Notes: a model not told the origin generated them from the letters alone. Shown: positions 1 through 13,574, numbered from the stretch's first letter. The stretch: 64,000 bases of DNA from Oscheius sp. JU75 (GCA_037178855.1 JASJZC010000002.1:4402001-4466000), one strand, 5' to 3'. Made by a program: numbers and translations.

Positions 1-3000
1 CGGGACCTCCTTGGCGGCTTCCTTTGACCCGAAGAACTTCATTTTCAACATTTTCGGCTGAGCAAGCTGAGTTTTGGGAGGCTGGATTTGAGTTTTACGA
101 GCAGGAGGCTTGGCTGATGAGGGAGCAAGAGTTGCATACGTGGAGCCAGTCACAGAGCCATTGTTGTTTCTGAAAGTTGTACTGCCATGTAGATTTTGTC
201 AATGCGTTCTACCCAGACGGAGGTCGGATGCTCGATGGAGGACGAAGAGCCGAAGTCTTCGGAGAAGGAGACGGTGGCGCAGGTCGGTTAGGCGAAGCAG
301 CAGCGGCTCCTGGAAGAGAGAAGAAAATTGCGCACTTCCAGATGCTTTTTGGTCATAAATCAAGGGTTCTCTAGGCTGTTGTTGGACAGCAAAATGGACC
401 CGAGAATAAGAGGAGAGGAGATGTGTAAATGGCTCGACAAGCCATCAACGGCAGGTTTAATTGGCTTCAATTACCCTTTCTAGCGAGCCGAGAGCGGGAG
501 CAGGAAATGAGCACAAGGGTGAATTATGAACTCATGGCAATCAACATGAACGCAGGAAGACAATATCTACGACAAATTGAGCAAGCAAACAGGCACGACT
601 AAGCGCATTAGAAGAGAGGTCAATTGGCGGATCGCCAGATGGCACCGGAAGGGCCTTGGGTAGCAGGAAGTCTCAGGAACTTTCCAACTGTTGTGGGAGC
701 AAGTTCACTTCTTTGTAAAGCTAGACATAACAGTGAAGACGGGAAGTCAGTTTGCTGCATCAAATAAATCTGGGCGCTATAAATGATTTCGCGCAAATCT
801 GAAGAACAACAGTAATTTTGCAATTTTGCGTTTCTCTCGACTCTCTTTTCGAACAAAAAGGCCTGTGAGATACTGGATGCAGCACTATCCGTGCTTTGGA
901 AGTTTATCAAAAAGGTAATACGATGAATGAAAGTCTGGAAGTGTTGCCTTACATAGGAGACCTTCCTTTTAAGCTTGTGGAATCAATTAAAAAGGACAAA
1001 GCAGCAGATGATAAAGTTCAGTAGATGTAAGTCAATAGCTCATGGAAGTATAGTGCGGATGAGCATCTAGCCTAGAGCCAATAATAATGGGTGTCGAAAG
1101 ACGAGACGAATGATGCGTGCACAAACAGAATTTTGGATCGCTACTATGTATGGCTGTCTTTTCACTAGAAAAAAAGAGAACTGTCAACAAACCTGGAATT
1201 GCCGTTTTGGTAGGCGTCGCGATTCGTGAAGTCGGCGGCTGGAGCCGAGACGAGCGCTGTTGTTGTTGGGGTACCGTCGGCAGCCTGGAAAAGTGAAATG
1301 AGGAAGGGGCCCTTTTTAAGATGATGATGGTTGGACGAAACCAGTCCGCTATGCTTTCTCACGGGCTTAAAACGTACAAAGAGAGGATGACACCGGAATG
1401 CAATTCGAGGCATCGAAATGAGCCTAATTCCAATGCTCTATGCCCAGGCCATTCTCGCATTTTATAGCACCAAAGTGGGCACACGCGATCTGTCAACAAG
1501 GACGACATGTCCAGTTATTGCTTGTTTTCATCTCTTTCTCTCTTTTTGCCTCCAAAATGCTTTTTTGAAAGTTATGAGTCACGACTGCATATATCCAAAC
1601 TTTGTCCTCTTTATATTCAAAACTGTCCTCTCTCACTTTCTTCAATGCAATACAGGTTATCTGAAGCATTCTGGGAGGGGGTAAGTCGCACTACTGGACA
1701 AAAGCAATGATTCTAAGCTGTTCATTCTATCCTCAGAATCAGTTTAGTTTAGCGATTAGGTCGAGAGCCCTTGACTTTTTCTGACTCATCCTGACCCACG
1801 GAAACCAAAAGAAAACCGACCTGGTAGCTGCCGCGGGCGGCATTGATGGCGAGGGTGGCGGTTTCTTCTCTCTCGAGCTCTGTTTGAAGTTGTGAAGTGA
1901 GTAGAGCAACTGGAGCACAGAGCCAAGTTGTCCAGCGTCGATGTCTGCAAAACGACAGATAGTGCTAGACAATAAATGTGAGTAATACGAGAGGAGGACT
2001 TATGAAAAACTCTGTGTCACGAAGGAAATTACACATTTGAAATGGGGCAGAGACTAAGTTCTGGTCGTGTTTAGAGAAAAACCGCGACTCCAGCCCCCTC
2101 TGATTCATACCGCAAAAAGGCGAACCAACCGAGATTATATCTCTCTCACTCTGAAAAGGTCGTACAACTGCTTGTCAGAAAACGTGTCTAGTCTGTTTCT
2201 CACAGATCTGGCGCCTCCTTTCCCTGAATAATTCAGCGATATGAGATAAAAACTCGAAGGATGTGGGGCAGATTCCCGAAGATGGGTCGCAACATCCTGG
2301 GGGAAAAGACAAACTTCGGGGAGGCAATAAAAAGCCGAGTCAAACGAAGGTTTTTCTTGTCTTCGGCACCGTAATAAAAGACAGAGAGGGAGTAGGCAGA
2401 TGGAGATAGGAGATAGACCGCCCAAGGACAGATCGACACCGGCAGGAGGACCGGAAGCTCTTCTAATTTGTCAGTTGATAACGGCCTGTCTGTACAAACT
2501 GTGTGTATAGTATGCAAATTATCATAACGCGTAAAACCTCGGGCGCTTATCTTTTCCAGTTGTGGATACAGATCTGTTCATTGTACTCGTTGTTTGGGCC
2601 AATTCCCAGAGTACTAGTACTAGGGAGCTGAAGGGATCTTGTGTAAGACAAACCTCGAGAAGTAATCAGGCGGAAGGGACAAGAAAAGAGGCCTCGAAGA
2701 ATCTGATAACTACTAAATAACGTGCATTACAGTGTCTTTTCACAATTGAATGAACCCCGCCCCGATGCCCTCAATTCGGCTGGCACATGAGGACAGATGG
2801 CCCCGGACCGACATACAGTTCCTCTGATTGATGACAGTCCTCAAGGGACAGCGCCTGTTTTCTACCGCAAATCATAAGAACCGGCTACTGGACAGACAAA
2901 CAGGCGTTCTTGGAAAGTGGAACTTTTTCGGTCACATTCGCCATGAATGGAGAAGGTCCCCTTTTGACGGATGGTGGTGCTCCGAAAATTGCGTTCTTTT

Positions 3001-6000
3001 CTACGCTCGAGGTGTGAATCAGCCCTCCCAATAGGAACCATTAACGGGCAGATTGAGGAGGCTTGAAAAGCTAGAAAACTGGTAGCACGAGGTGTCATCC
3101 ATCTCGTGGACGGCTGTGCCGATTGTGCATAAATCACGGCCACGGATTCTGTTGCATCGGCTTCCGAATTTCGCGCCCATGGAACTTTTATGTGGCGATA
3201 ATAAGCTGCCGTTCTCTTCTCAATAAACTCCAGATGGTTCTCATGACTCTTTTCTGGGTCTGGAACAGAAGCCCAGACTACAAATCATCGCTGAGCGTTT
3301 TTCAGGCTCTTACACATCAACGTTACAAACGAGCTGTCGGTCGCTCTCTCGCAGCACAGAAATAACATGAGGATGTTCGAAAACAGCTGACTTTGAGCAA
3401 CTGCCCAAACTTGTTACTGGATGAGCTGCGGGAGATGTACTAAAGACAGTGTCCTTGCAAGATTTCGGCTGCCAAAAACTGAGAGAGTTTCTGTACTGAA
3501 CAAAAGGTCGATCTGTACTGTGAGCAAGCCTTGGAACCAAACAAAAATACACCAGCTCCTAGTCTCTTGACTCAACCGTTCAGCTATGGATTCTCGACTA
3601 TCGAAGATACTTTTTTGCTTGACAGAACCATATTTGAAAAAAATCTTACCAGTAGCTGTGATACGACTGCAGTTTACTCCGACCTGTTGCAGATGTCCGA
3701 GACAAACATTCAGTCCGTCGATCTGAAACAGACTATACTATTTGTAGTGTTCCTCTCTCTCTTAATTAAGCTCTCCAAGGTGCGTGGCTACACATAACGT
3801 GATTAACATGGCTGGACATGACAAACAATTAAGAGAGCCCGATGGCTACTCGCCGCCGCGTAACCTTAGCCCACACTCTTGGCACCTGTCTCTGTCCGAA
3901 AAATGTTCTCTCATTTTGAGCCAATCGTTCAATGCCAAGAGTGTGAGTGTGTAATGCTTGGTGGTCAAAAGAAGGAAAAACTTACGTTGGAGTTGACAGT
4001 GGTGAGGGCCTGTCGGAAGGAGCTGACTCGTTGTGGGTCCGACACTGAAACGAGACAAACATATGCTGTATGCTAATGTGCGTAATGGGATCAAGATACT
4101 CGCGCAACAACGCGATTATAACACATCTGGGCCAGAAATTTCGAGAGGAGTTGAGTGCCAATCTGATTATTGTGGTGGGTGGGAAATGTTTGTGAGTCAT
4201 CAATAATTTCTTAAAGCAGGTCTGAAGGATCGTGTCTTTTTTATGGAAAGGTTAAAACAGTTAGTTCCGGAACAGGACTTGTCTCTCATCCTCAGCAGTT
4301 CAGAGAAGTCTGACCAGCGAGATTGGAAAATAACAGGGTCGGTCGGTTAGATTCCCGCGAGGGCGTTAACGTGATGATAGAGGCTCGTCTCTCGATGTGA
4401 ATGGACCTCCTGCCAGGGCTGTATAAAAACCATCCCCAACAAATATTTGGCTCTTGCTCTTATTATGAACATGAAATGGAGGTTGGTCGTGTGAATGCAG
4501 CCGCGACCTCGTAAAAAGAAAGGAAAGGCAGAAACTGTGGTTTCGAGAGCGGGAAGAATGTGGCTTCAAGACAAACAGAAGTGTGGATTGGAGAGAGTGG
4601 ATGACCAGCGCACAAACACTAAGCGAACAGGCCTTCCGGGAAGGATAAAAAGACAGCGAAAGCATGATGGGTAAGAAGTCCCTGGAGAGAGAATCTCGAC
4701 GAGGAGAGGCTATATGTAAGCGCGGGAGGTGTAACGCAAAAACGACTCTCGCAACATGTGCTGACGATGGTCGTGTAATTGACAGCATGTTTGCACAAGT
4801 GCCTTGGGAGGTGGCAGCAGGTCTCCATTGGAAGAGACCATCGGAAGTGGCGTGAAATGGCATCGTGTGTGTGTCTCCCAAAAGCCCTAGCCGATCTATT
4901 ACGCTGAAATCATAATGGGCCCAGAGGCCACCGACTGAAACATAAATCTGAGGAGCGAGGCAACTGCGAGGCGACGAGTCGTTTGACCTCGCCGCGGTGA
5001 TTATCAGTTTGATGGGAAGAGGGAGAGAGGGAACACCGGATGGGAGGGTCATTAGGACTGGGATTGAGGAAGACGAGGTGTGTAAACCACAAGTCATAAA
5101 GAGAGAAATCTACGGCTTATTTTGTTGCTTGACTGAGACGCTTGATGACCTACGGTCACCGTGACACCTATTGAAATACTCAGGTCTAATAATTAGCTAT
5201 TTTTCTGACCAAATCGAAATTTACGATAGCTAGGTAGCTCTTTTGTAAGTTAAAAACATTCTCTCTTTCACTGTCAGATATATTGCCTGTTGCATATTGA
5301 GCCAAAAGTCGGATCATTGGTTACGAGCACACGGTTTTAGACCCGAATAAGGTCACGAATGTAACCTCTTGTTAGATCTAAGAACCTTTTCGTTCTCATA
5401 CTTTTGGTTACTCTTGATAATCGGGACTAAGCTTTATAATGCACAGCGTCTCCTCCAAAATGAACTATACAAATGACTCACAGACAGCTTGGGCGACCGC
5501 GGCCACGACACGGTAGTCCCGGAGTTCGGTGGATAAGTCAGAGACAGGACGATGACTAACTCTGGTCAGTTGACGGTTGGTCCACTCGGTGTAGAGCTAA
5601 AATGTTATTCTTTTTGGCTCTCAAAAAAACGGGCTAATTGTCTCTCAAGAACAAACAGATGGCAACGGTCACAGCATCATTAACCGCGGCTGTAGAGACG
5701 GTAATGAGCTAACAGTTTTGAGGACGGGAAAGGACAGTTGATTACAATTCGGAGCTGCGACATATGATGTGCAAGATGAGACTCGGTCACAACAACCTCG
5801 AGAGAGGAAAGCGGAAACCGCGCGACAGCCAGCTGCTCCTCTCTAGATGTGCACTGTCAGCGATAATAACTGACTGCTGATCGGCTGATTTGATTGATTT
5901 GATTGAGGGAAAAGATTAGGACAACAGGTCTTGGGTTCAGAGGATTTGACAAAAGTCAATTCCACGTCTTTTCTCTGAGACTGACCACTATAAAATTGCA

Positions 6001-9000
6001 ATAGAAAACCTGATGTTCGAGAGAAGTCATGCTTGAGCTAGACTCACTTCAAACTAGACGCGGCTTGGCATTCTCGAAAAAGTGTTAAAGGTTCCAAGTG
6101 AAAGAAGTTTGTCCTGCAGCCAAAAGGGCAGGGCAAAAAGACATAATATCTTCTGTGCCTCTGTCTGAAACCTATATTGCCAAAAAGTGGCATTCACTTT
6201 GTGCGCACAATCAAAGGTAGCAATTCAAGCAAAGTTTGCGTCACATCGGAAAACAGCGTTTTTGAAACAACGTTGATTCTGCAGTGGTAGTTCTACTAGG
6301 GAGAAAAACACGAGCAGGTTTACCTGAGAGTTGACCAGGTCGACAGAAGGGGACAGGATCCGGACAGTTCAGAGAAATGAGGTTATAGCTGTCACTTGAG
6401 CCTTTAGGGGAATTAGTTTTTTAACTGAAAGTACATTTGCGCGCAATACTGTCCACTTTTTGTTGATTTCTTATATTTACAGAGCTTATTGTTCACTTTT
6501 TGATCGGTTGGATGTCACAGGGGAAAGGAAAGCAATCCCTTTTATTTTAAAGGTTTTCCACAAATACAGATTTTATCTTACAATGTTAGCTTCAGACAAA
6601 AAATTGAGGAGATGGTGCTCTTTTTAACAGTTCTACTGCCTAGCTGATGCGTAGAAGAGGCAAAAATGTGAGAGGCAGAGTCTAAAGATTGTAAAGGAAT
6701 CAGAAGAGCTAACCTATCGCTTACGTCCTTGAGATGACGGAGAGCATTACTACGTGGAGTTGCCGTTTACATCAATGCCACAAAGGTTTACGAGCGGCTC
6801 GCTCTGACTGCGCGAGAGAGACGATTTTAAAGGCACCTGTTAACGAGGAGCCAGGCAGCCGGCTGCCTCAAGCAGCTAATCTGCTCATTATGGACACCGA
6901 CTACACGGGTCTTCAATCAAAACGGCCGCGACTGGATGGACAGCGCGAGGATTTGCACTCGGGAGTGTCCCTCGAGGATTGACACCGATTTTGAGGAGCG
7001 AGGAGACCGAAATGGGCCTATTTTGCGAGTTCAGAGGGTTGTTTTCTTTGAGAAATTTTGGAAATTTCTCTCAGGTAAGATTTAAAGCTAGAGAAGTTTT
7101 CGGTAGTACTATAACAGGCGAGAGCTAACACTCGAGACGCACTATTGCGTACTGCACGAAAATAGATTTTGAATTTTGGGTTTTTCGATATTTTTGACGT
7201 CCAAACAGACGGAACAGCTGAAGATTTCTGTGCTGAGTTGATTAAACACACTTACAGCCTTAAAAAAAACGGGTGAGAACGGTAGAAAAATACAAAAATC
7301 CGATTTTTGTGCAGAACGTAATAATGTGTCAAATTGAGTCGTCTGTTTTAACAGATTCTGTAATTTGTTGTTCTTCTAAGGGATTTCAAAACACAGAAAC
7401 TGTATGATTGACAAAACTCCGGGTTGTGAGAGAATTGCTCAGGCAGTTAGACACCTAGACTCATTAAAGAGTACACAATGGTAAAAGAGGACAAAGTCTA
7501 CAGTTCCATCCCGTAGCAGCTCTTGATTTTCTACAGGGCTTCTGAAGGAAAGGAGGCTGGAAGAAAATAACAAAATGGATAGCATGGTTTTCACGAGAAT
7601 GGAAGATAGAGTAGGAGGAAATTGAAAGGAGTGTCCTCGTCCAATGAAAAACAGAAGAAGCAGGCCACTCACTCCCATCGAGTCTCACTCGTAAGAATGC
7701 AGGAAGCGTTCCAAGCATAATTACGTTCGATGAGCTCTTCCAACTAATTAGAGTCTCAAGGCTATCCCCAAGGGAATTTGGATTACTCACCTGAACCGCA
7801 TCGTTACCCAACATGAAGAACTTGTGTGGAACAGTGAGGACAGCTGTGCAATTTGCATGAGTCCAGCCCCGTTCCCTGCTAATTAGACTCCGCCCCAGAA
7901 CCGAAGGAGACCTCAAGTGGATCATGCTCACTCGAATCAGAGCCAAGACATGGCCTTGGGCTGTGAGGTTATGAGATCAAGATAATTAAACTAAGTTGGG
8001 AAGAAAATAGGTCTAGAAGCTTGGACCCTTCAGAATAGCTACCAGTTTTTAGAGATTGTTCTCAGATACACAAACTTAGTCCATGCTGGTTGGAGGCATT
8101 CCATAGCTGTCCCAGATGTTTCAGAAGCTGAACTGTTACAAAAGTGAAGCACTTGGCATTTGAGCTTTACTATAAAAGGGAGATGGTGAAACTGCGAAGA
8201 CTAGCAGTTTTTGAAAAGCACAGACTGTTTCATTAGCCCAAATAATCCCTTTTTTGTAAACAGACTCTCCCATAGCTGACTCATCCCAGCCACGAAATCA
8301 TCGCTCCTATTTCATTTTCACGCGATAAAGAGCCCTCTCGGCGTCAACGATTTCACATTTTCGGAAGTTAGACATGACTCTTATGCAAATGGCATTGTTT
8401 AGACCCCGGGCGGACGACATGCAAGGACGCATCACATGCATTTAGATGAAGACATTCCATTGCTGCCAGTAGTAGCTCGTTTCAATATCTTCAAAGTGTT
8501 TTTGGGGTTTCTTCCAACAAGAGGAGCGACTCTGGCGCAATTTCGAAAGGTTCTAATTGTCGTAATTAGATGCACACAAACGGGCTTTATGAAGGCACAA
8601 ATAATTGCATTGGTGGAACGAGGAATGGTGTTCCATCGACACCTGATTATTCATAAAATGTGTGACCTCCTCTCATTGTACAGTTGTTACGTAAGATTGG
8701 AACTTGCGCAATACCGTGTCCGATTTTTTGAGTCTCGAAAACACACATGTTCCTCATTTTTTCCGGACAGCTGGACAGCACGTGTCTCTCGGCCCGGATT
8801 TAGATGCGAAAGAGGGAAGCCCATTCCATTACCGACACCTCGTTTCACTGAGGCTCTAATCCCGGACTGAATTGGCTCTGATGGGCTCTTTCGGGAGAGA
8901 GATTGGAAAGAAAAGACTGACCGGCAGCAGTTGCTGATTGTTCGTAGGCTTCGTTGTAGTCATTCTTGCTCACATCGCTAAAAAAAATTTGGTTGGTCAT

Positions 9001-9419
9001 GGAGAGAAAAAAGAGTTTCGACAGAAGGATTACATGTAAATGAGAGAGAAGGACCGGTTTGAAATCTGAAACAAAGAGAATTGTATATTGGAAAAGGGTC
9101 TGGGAAAGAGGAAATGAACGGATGACGAGATCAATTTCCCTTGTGAGTCGAAAAGTGCGACTGAAGACACCTGGCGCTCGTTTAAACTGACCAAAAGAGT
9201 CCCGCCCGTTATAAATCATCTTATGGGGGTGGAACAGTCTCCTCGAAATGTTGAGGAATGAACTAAAGAGTGGAGAGAGATGGGATATGTATCCACTGTC
9301 ACAGTATCAGTTCTTGAAAAAAGGTGCACTTGGTGTTTATTGAGCACAAACATCCGACGAGTAAAAGAGTTCAGAACTGACCAGACCTGTACCCTGAGCA
9401 TTTGAAAGCGCTGGAACAT
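1..9419 (-). CDS. unc-53: UNC-53 / neuron navigator (NAV) homolog, N-terminal part, truncated by window start
   Basis: Cytoskeletal guidance protein: calponin-homology (CH) domain, then a low-complexity Pro/Ser linker. The family's C-terminal ATPase-like region lies off the left edge. Exons by phase-consistent splicing: 9382..9419 (tentative first exon), 8922..8977, 7791..7843, 5482..5596, 3986..4044, 3650..3722, 1821..1944, 1193..1284, 213..309, 1..169. The CH domain is recognisable from LYTEWTNRQL through IDGLNVCLGHLQQVGVNCSR to DIDAGQLGSVLQLLYSL, matching C. elegans UNC-53 (YTDWANRHL, DIDSGNLGAVLQLL). The linker keeps SRLQPPTSRI and MLKMKFFGSK, close to UNC-53 SRLQTPQSRI and MLKLKLFSSK. 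Introns reach 2.2 kb and are pyrimidine-rich on the sense strand. The CH and linker exons are secure. The most 5' exons and the start codon are not; ATG at 7814 is an alternative start in frame with the CH domain. Confidence 0.85.
5597..7790. other. Large intron of unc-53, no gene seen
   Basis: I see no supported exon or RNA gene on either strand. Short open frames here (for example 6734-6982, plus) lack splice context or recognisable protein sequence. Confidence 0.6.
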
Positions 9420-10316
9420 TATAAAGCAGATTCAGAAGGAAGGAACAACAAATTAACCAAGGTTATGACCGGACACGGAGGTTTTTCAACAATCTTAGCA
9501 GCTGATGATATGAGAGAGGTGCACAGTGCACCGATTGATTTCATGGTCCCTACTTGTCTATTCAGGTACGTACCGACGAAGAGAATCAGAGAGGAAGAGG
9601 TAGCGAAAGTGAACCGAACTCATTTTGACCAAGTTGGAATGTGGGCGAGAGTATGAGTCGAGTCTCCTCTCCGGCCGTTTTTCAATGTCGACAAAAAGTC
9701 GGCTATCCATTCGAGAGAATTCCCCAGCTGGGCCTCTCTTTCTCTCGTTTAATCTACTCCCAAACAAGTCAAAACTCTTGCTAACGAGAGGAAGAAAAAA
9801 GGTTTTGGAGGAGAATATCGGAAGCCCTGGTCCGAATCGAAACAAACGAGAAAATTGCGTTAGGCGAGCAGAGAGAGGGCAAAAGGGTGGATGGCTTCTT
9901 CTCTTCCATTGGCTCTCGTATCCTCTAGTACGTTTCTTTTTGTATGAAGAAAAGGCGAGAGCGGGGTTCATCGCGTGAAAAATAGTCTAATTCCCTTGGG
10001 GGAAGATGTTATTCTCGACTGGTGGTAGTGAGGAGAAGACCCAGAAAGAAGACTCTCAATTTATTGGCTGAAATTTTTTTTTCTGGCCAGGGGCCACCCT
10101 TTAGTCTTCTGTTATATAGTCTTTGAGATCAAAAACTATTCAAGAGTACCAGCTCTTAAGATACTAGCCAATGGAAACATGAGGGTTAGTCCTGTCCAAA
10201 GAAAAATGTCTTATTGGCTTGGTGAGGTAAGAACGCGTAGGTATCGCATTTCATCATCCGGACCAATTGGCTCCGGACAGGCCATCGTTCACCTTCAGAT
10301 CTTTATACAATCCCTA
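9420..10316. other. Intergenic region between unc-53 5' end and the collagen 3' end
   Basis: No supported coding exon. It probably holds the unc-53 promoter (transcribed leftward) and the 3' UTR of the collagen gene, whose stop is at 10317. Confidence 0.5.
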
Positions 10317-11632
10317 TTAGTATCCCGGGGATAGTCTTGGAGGCGGACAATGACTGCAGCCGCCTTCAGTTCCGGGAGGTCCATCTCTCCCAATCGGACC
10401 ACTCTGTCCTGGCTTTCCGTCTCGTCCGGGGTACCCGTCAGCTCCGGGAGGGCCAGGAGGTCCAGGCAGTCCTTGACCACTACTGCCTGGAGTTCCAGGA
10501 AGCCCAGTGGGCCCGGGAAGTCCAGGAGGTCCAGCTGGACCTGGGGATGCAGAAATATGAATAATGCGGCCGGGAGAACCAGGAACGCCTGGAAGTCCGG
10601 GGCGACCATCTTTTCCCGGAGGTCCAGAGGGTCCTGGCGGACCAGGTTGGCCAGGAAGGGCATAAGAAGAAGTTCCTGGTTCACCTGGAGGACCGGGTCT
10701 TCCCTGAAACTGTCTTTACTTGTAGAATGACAGAGATTACCCTCTTCCCTGGTCTGCCCGGAGGTCCAGCAGGGGCGGGTGGACATGCCATACATTGGTT
10801 CCTGATGTTTATCGGTGATCGAACATACTCTCCCTCCAGACCAGGTTCTCCCATCTCTCCCGCTTGACCGTCCTCCCCATCAACACCATCCATTCCAGGC
10901 AGTCCAGGAAGTCCCGGAGCTCCTTGGGAACAAACCTACAAAGGATAAGTTTTGAAGTGACTTTTACCTGGCAACCGTATTGGAGCGGAGTGGTTTGATA
11001 AGCTTCTGTATAGTCAATCTGGTTCAACTCACCGCCACAGGAACCGTCACACTGAAATGTTCTGTAACTTCTGCATGTTTAAAAGACTCACTCCACTGGA
11101 ATAAGGCTGAGCATATGGAGCGACAATGTATTGTCTTCGCAGACGAGAACTTCTTCCGGTCAAGGCTTCGATCTGAACAGGTGAATGAGACCCGAGAGCA
11201 GGCAGACGATAAGAAGTAAATGGAGATAGCGAAACGAATGAAAGAATGAAAGGTGGTACACCACCACAAAATTCAGAGGAGGAATTCTAAAAATGAGCAG
11301 GAAATTGAAACTCTAGGGTACTTTTACAGTTGGTGAGTCGAAGAAAGAGAGACCGTCCAAAACATTTTCTGTGGATAAACCCAAAGGAACAAACCTTGGC
11401 CAATTTCTCCCACATCCTATTGGTACTATAAATACAATGCTTGACCTCGTATTCCAAACTGGTTCGTAAGGATTGTGTATAGAAGAAAACTAGTGGAATC
11501 AGCATTACGCTCGTTACCTGGAAGGATACAATTTTTCCGAAAAGCGCTCTGTACCATGGTGGCAGTGATGAGTCCAACGGCAAAGATTGCCGTCCTTTTC
11601 AACTTTCGGATCTCCTCCAGTTTTGGCTTCAT
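10317..11632 (-). CDS. Cuticle collagen, 315 aa
   Basis: Extracellular structural protein of the nematode cuticle. Six exons: 11555..11632, 11395..11517, 11092..11172, 10968..11051, 10741..10935, 10317..10703, with all phases 0. The order is typical of the family. A membrane/signal segment (about residues 13-41) is followed by the Cys-Trp N-terminal domain ([18 protein letters not shown]) and a furin-type site SSRLRR at about residue 80. Then come small Cys knots (CDGSCGG, QYGCQVCSQG), a first Gly-X-Y block, the CMACPP interruption, a long Gly-X-Y domain with one break (IIHISAS), and the C-terminal [13 protein letters not shown]. The start lies 153 bp after the ZCCHC4 stop on the same strand, so it may be co-transcribed, although no strong trans-splice acceptor is obvious before the ATG. 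Family assignment is certain; the specific ortholog is not. Confidence 0.95.
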
Positions 11633-11784
11633 GAGGGTGGTCGAGAGGGACGAGAAGACTAGTTCATAGGAGAGGGACAAACAGAGGAACGGGATCCTCT
11701 CTACTATTTGGAACAAATCCACCCCTTTTGACAAGAAATAACAAAATTTAGTCAACAAGATATAACAATGGAGACGTAACAATT

Positions 11785-13574
11785 TCAGTCTTCTTCTTCG
11801 TGATGACCGGCCGGAAGACAGCGTCCTGGTAAGTGACATCGAGAGCAGTCGCGGCAGTGCTTGTAGCTCATCTTCACGCAGCGTGAGCAGCGCTCACAGT
11901 GACGCATCTGGGAGCCGTCCTGAAAGAAATTCCTTTAGAGAAAAGATTAAAAAAAACCTTTGAGGGACAGATCTGACACATGTAACAGTGTTTGTTCGAA
12001 TCGTGAACGTGTCTCTCACAGACCTCGCAGAATTTGTAGCCGTCTACACTGGAGAGATCGAGGGCAGACGTAGGAAGATTCGTGAATATCCTGACCGTAG
12101 TCTTGTTCGGCTTGTCGAAGCCCTTGTGATTTTCGTAAGTTACCTGGAAATCATTGCTCCAATCTCGAGAAAAACTTACACGATAATCACTCATCCAGAA
12201 CGCGGAATCGAGTCGAAGAATGTGTTTTCCGACGAAAAATGGAACCAGAATGGCCGAAAGGAACTTGGCTACTTGTCCTTCTCTGGCCTCGGCATGCATC
12301 TGCTCCAATTTATGAAGACTGTCCATCAAGGGTTCTATAAAGACTCCGAAAGGCGGATCACAGACGAGAAGAACCGAGCTGCATTTCTAAAATTGTGAAA
12401 TTGGAGTTTATAAAGGGAAAAACTAACAGAGAAGAAGTTGGCCAGTCGTTCGGGAGCCTTGTTGTGATAGAAGTGATGAACCAGCATACTGTATTGAGCA
12501 TACTGTGACGAGGGATAAAAGTGAGCCTGAAAAAGTCAGTTGATCTACAGCACACGTGGAAAAAAGTGTGCACAAGTCATCTAACCCGCCAAAACGACCG
12601 CGCGACCGGCCCTCCACAGCTCAGTCGGTCAGAACGCAGGTTGCGCACAACCCGGGTTTGAATCCCGCTTGGGGCAAATTATTGTTCCTTTTCCTTTTTT
12701 TTCAAGGTTGAAAACTCACATAACGTCGGTCGATATCGAGCATGAAGATCTGTCCTTTGCCCTCCTTCCTTCCTCTCAACGCCTCGAAGATTCGAGGCGA
12801 TCCAACGCAGATAACACCGTCTACTTTAGCCGCATCCACCATGTTCAGCACAACTTCTAGCGATTCGGACGAGAAGAAATATTGCTGAAATTGACAAAAG
12901 GTACAGAAAATGACAAAAGAGCTCACAGCTTCTCCACTTTGTTTGTCCAACGCCTCGAGGAATCGGGAAGGATTTTTCAGCTGCTTCCTAGTCACAATTT
13001 CGCTCGGACATTTGTGTTTCTTCTCGAAAACATCATTGCATTTACGGCAGAAGACTAGGGAGGAGTCTTTCGAAATCGTTTTCAGTCTAAATTTTTTTGT
13101 TAGAAGAGTTTTCCAAAAAAAAGCTGACTTTTTAGGTATGCAACTGTAATTCCACTTCATCTCTTTGGATGGTTTGACTTCGGGAGCAGTGATCTCGCCC
13201 TCAGAACTGACTTCTGCCTTGAAATCACACGATTCGGCGTCATTTCTGTTGAAAAGTTATTACAACTGACAAGAAGAAACGGGAAACCTATAAACTGCAC
13301 ATGAAAAGTAGCGTTTCTTCACGACGCCGTTTTCTTTGGCTCCAAAAAGAAGACAGGGACCTGAAATGCTTAATTTCGAATAATAGAAAGATATACCGTG
13401 GGAGCAGCGAGGAATCTCCTTGAATCCGGCGGTGGGCAAAACGGAGAAGTTTCCCCGTTTTCTGATCAGATTCCCGCCGTCTCTGTTGAGGTCCTTCCGC
13501 TTGAAAACCTTTCCTTTGTTCTTCGGATGCGAGAAAAACTTCTTCCTCTGGTCCTTGCTGTTCTTCTTGCTCAT
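11785..13574 (-). CDS. ZCCHC4: ZCCHC4-type 28S rRNA N6-adenosine methyltransferase, 439 aa
   Basis: Nucleolar enzyme that in characterised orthologs places m6A on large-subunit rRNA. Nine exons: 13397..13574, 13288..13360, 13129..13245, 12927..13086, 12720..12884, 12428..12526, 12180..12386, 11958..12143, 11785..11919. Domains: basic N-terminus; GRF-type zinc finger (CSHGPCLLFGAKENG through RYFSCAVYR); a Cys4-like element (FCRKCND..KKHKC); Rossmann methyltransferase with catalytic motif DPPFG and downstream FWMSDYRVTYENHK; a DHHC-like Cys/His-rich region (CEVCERHVHDSNKHCYMC); and C-terminal CCHC knuckles ending CRDCSRCHLPGRC. The catalytic DPPF is intact. The ATG directly follows a lone acceptor (ttggctcag/AATG). 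It starts 180 bp after the SDHD stop and about 85 nt after that gene's AATAAA, which is operon-like spacing. Confidence 0.92.
12610..12675 (+). tRNA. tRNA-like sequence (probable tRNA pseudogene or tRNA-derived element)
   Basis: Antisense within a ZCCHC4 intron. It has a good A box (CAGCTCAGTCGG) and B box (GGTTTGAATCC) at tRNA spacing, a T-arm and a D-arm. The acceptor stem pairs poorly (about 4 of 7) and the anticodon arm does not fold into a normal 5-bp stem with a 7-nt loop; GGTTG/CAACC leaves only a 4-nt loop. A decayed tRNA or a tRNA-derived repeat fits better than a functional tRNA. Confidence 0.4.

Noticed and set aside
2760-2830. Possible unc-53 CH-domain exon with IEGIGAGF
   Set aside because: The frame stops before any donor. 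The true exon was found at 3650-3722, with correct phase and far better similarity.
4366-5097. 243-codon open frame on the minus strand
   Set aside because: Lies in an unc-53 intron whose sense strand is pyrimidine-rich and so poor in stop codons. No recognisable protein sequence, domain or splice context.
8436-8870. 144-codon plus-strand frame
   Set aside because: No domain, no acceptor/donor pattern, and it lies opposite unc-53 5' introns. Treated as chance.
10295-10795. Long overlapping frames on both strands across the collagen
   Set aside because: Shadow frames of the Gly-X-Y repeat. The true frame is fixed by Gly periodicity and the C-terminal [13 protein letters not shown].
11025-11038. 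Candidate 27-nt intron in the collagen Cys exon (about 11006-11032)
   Set aside because: GT..AG ends are present but the segment keeps the frame without stops. Reading through gives a continuous 28-codon exon, which is the simpler model.
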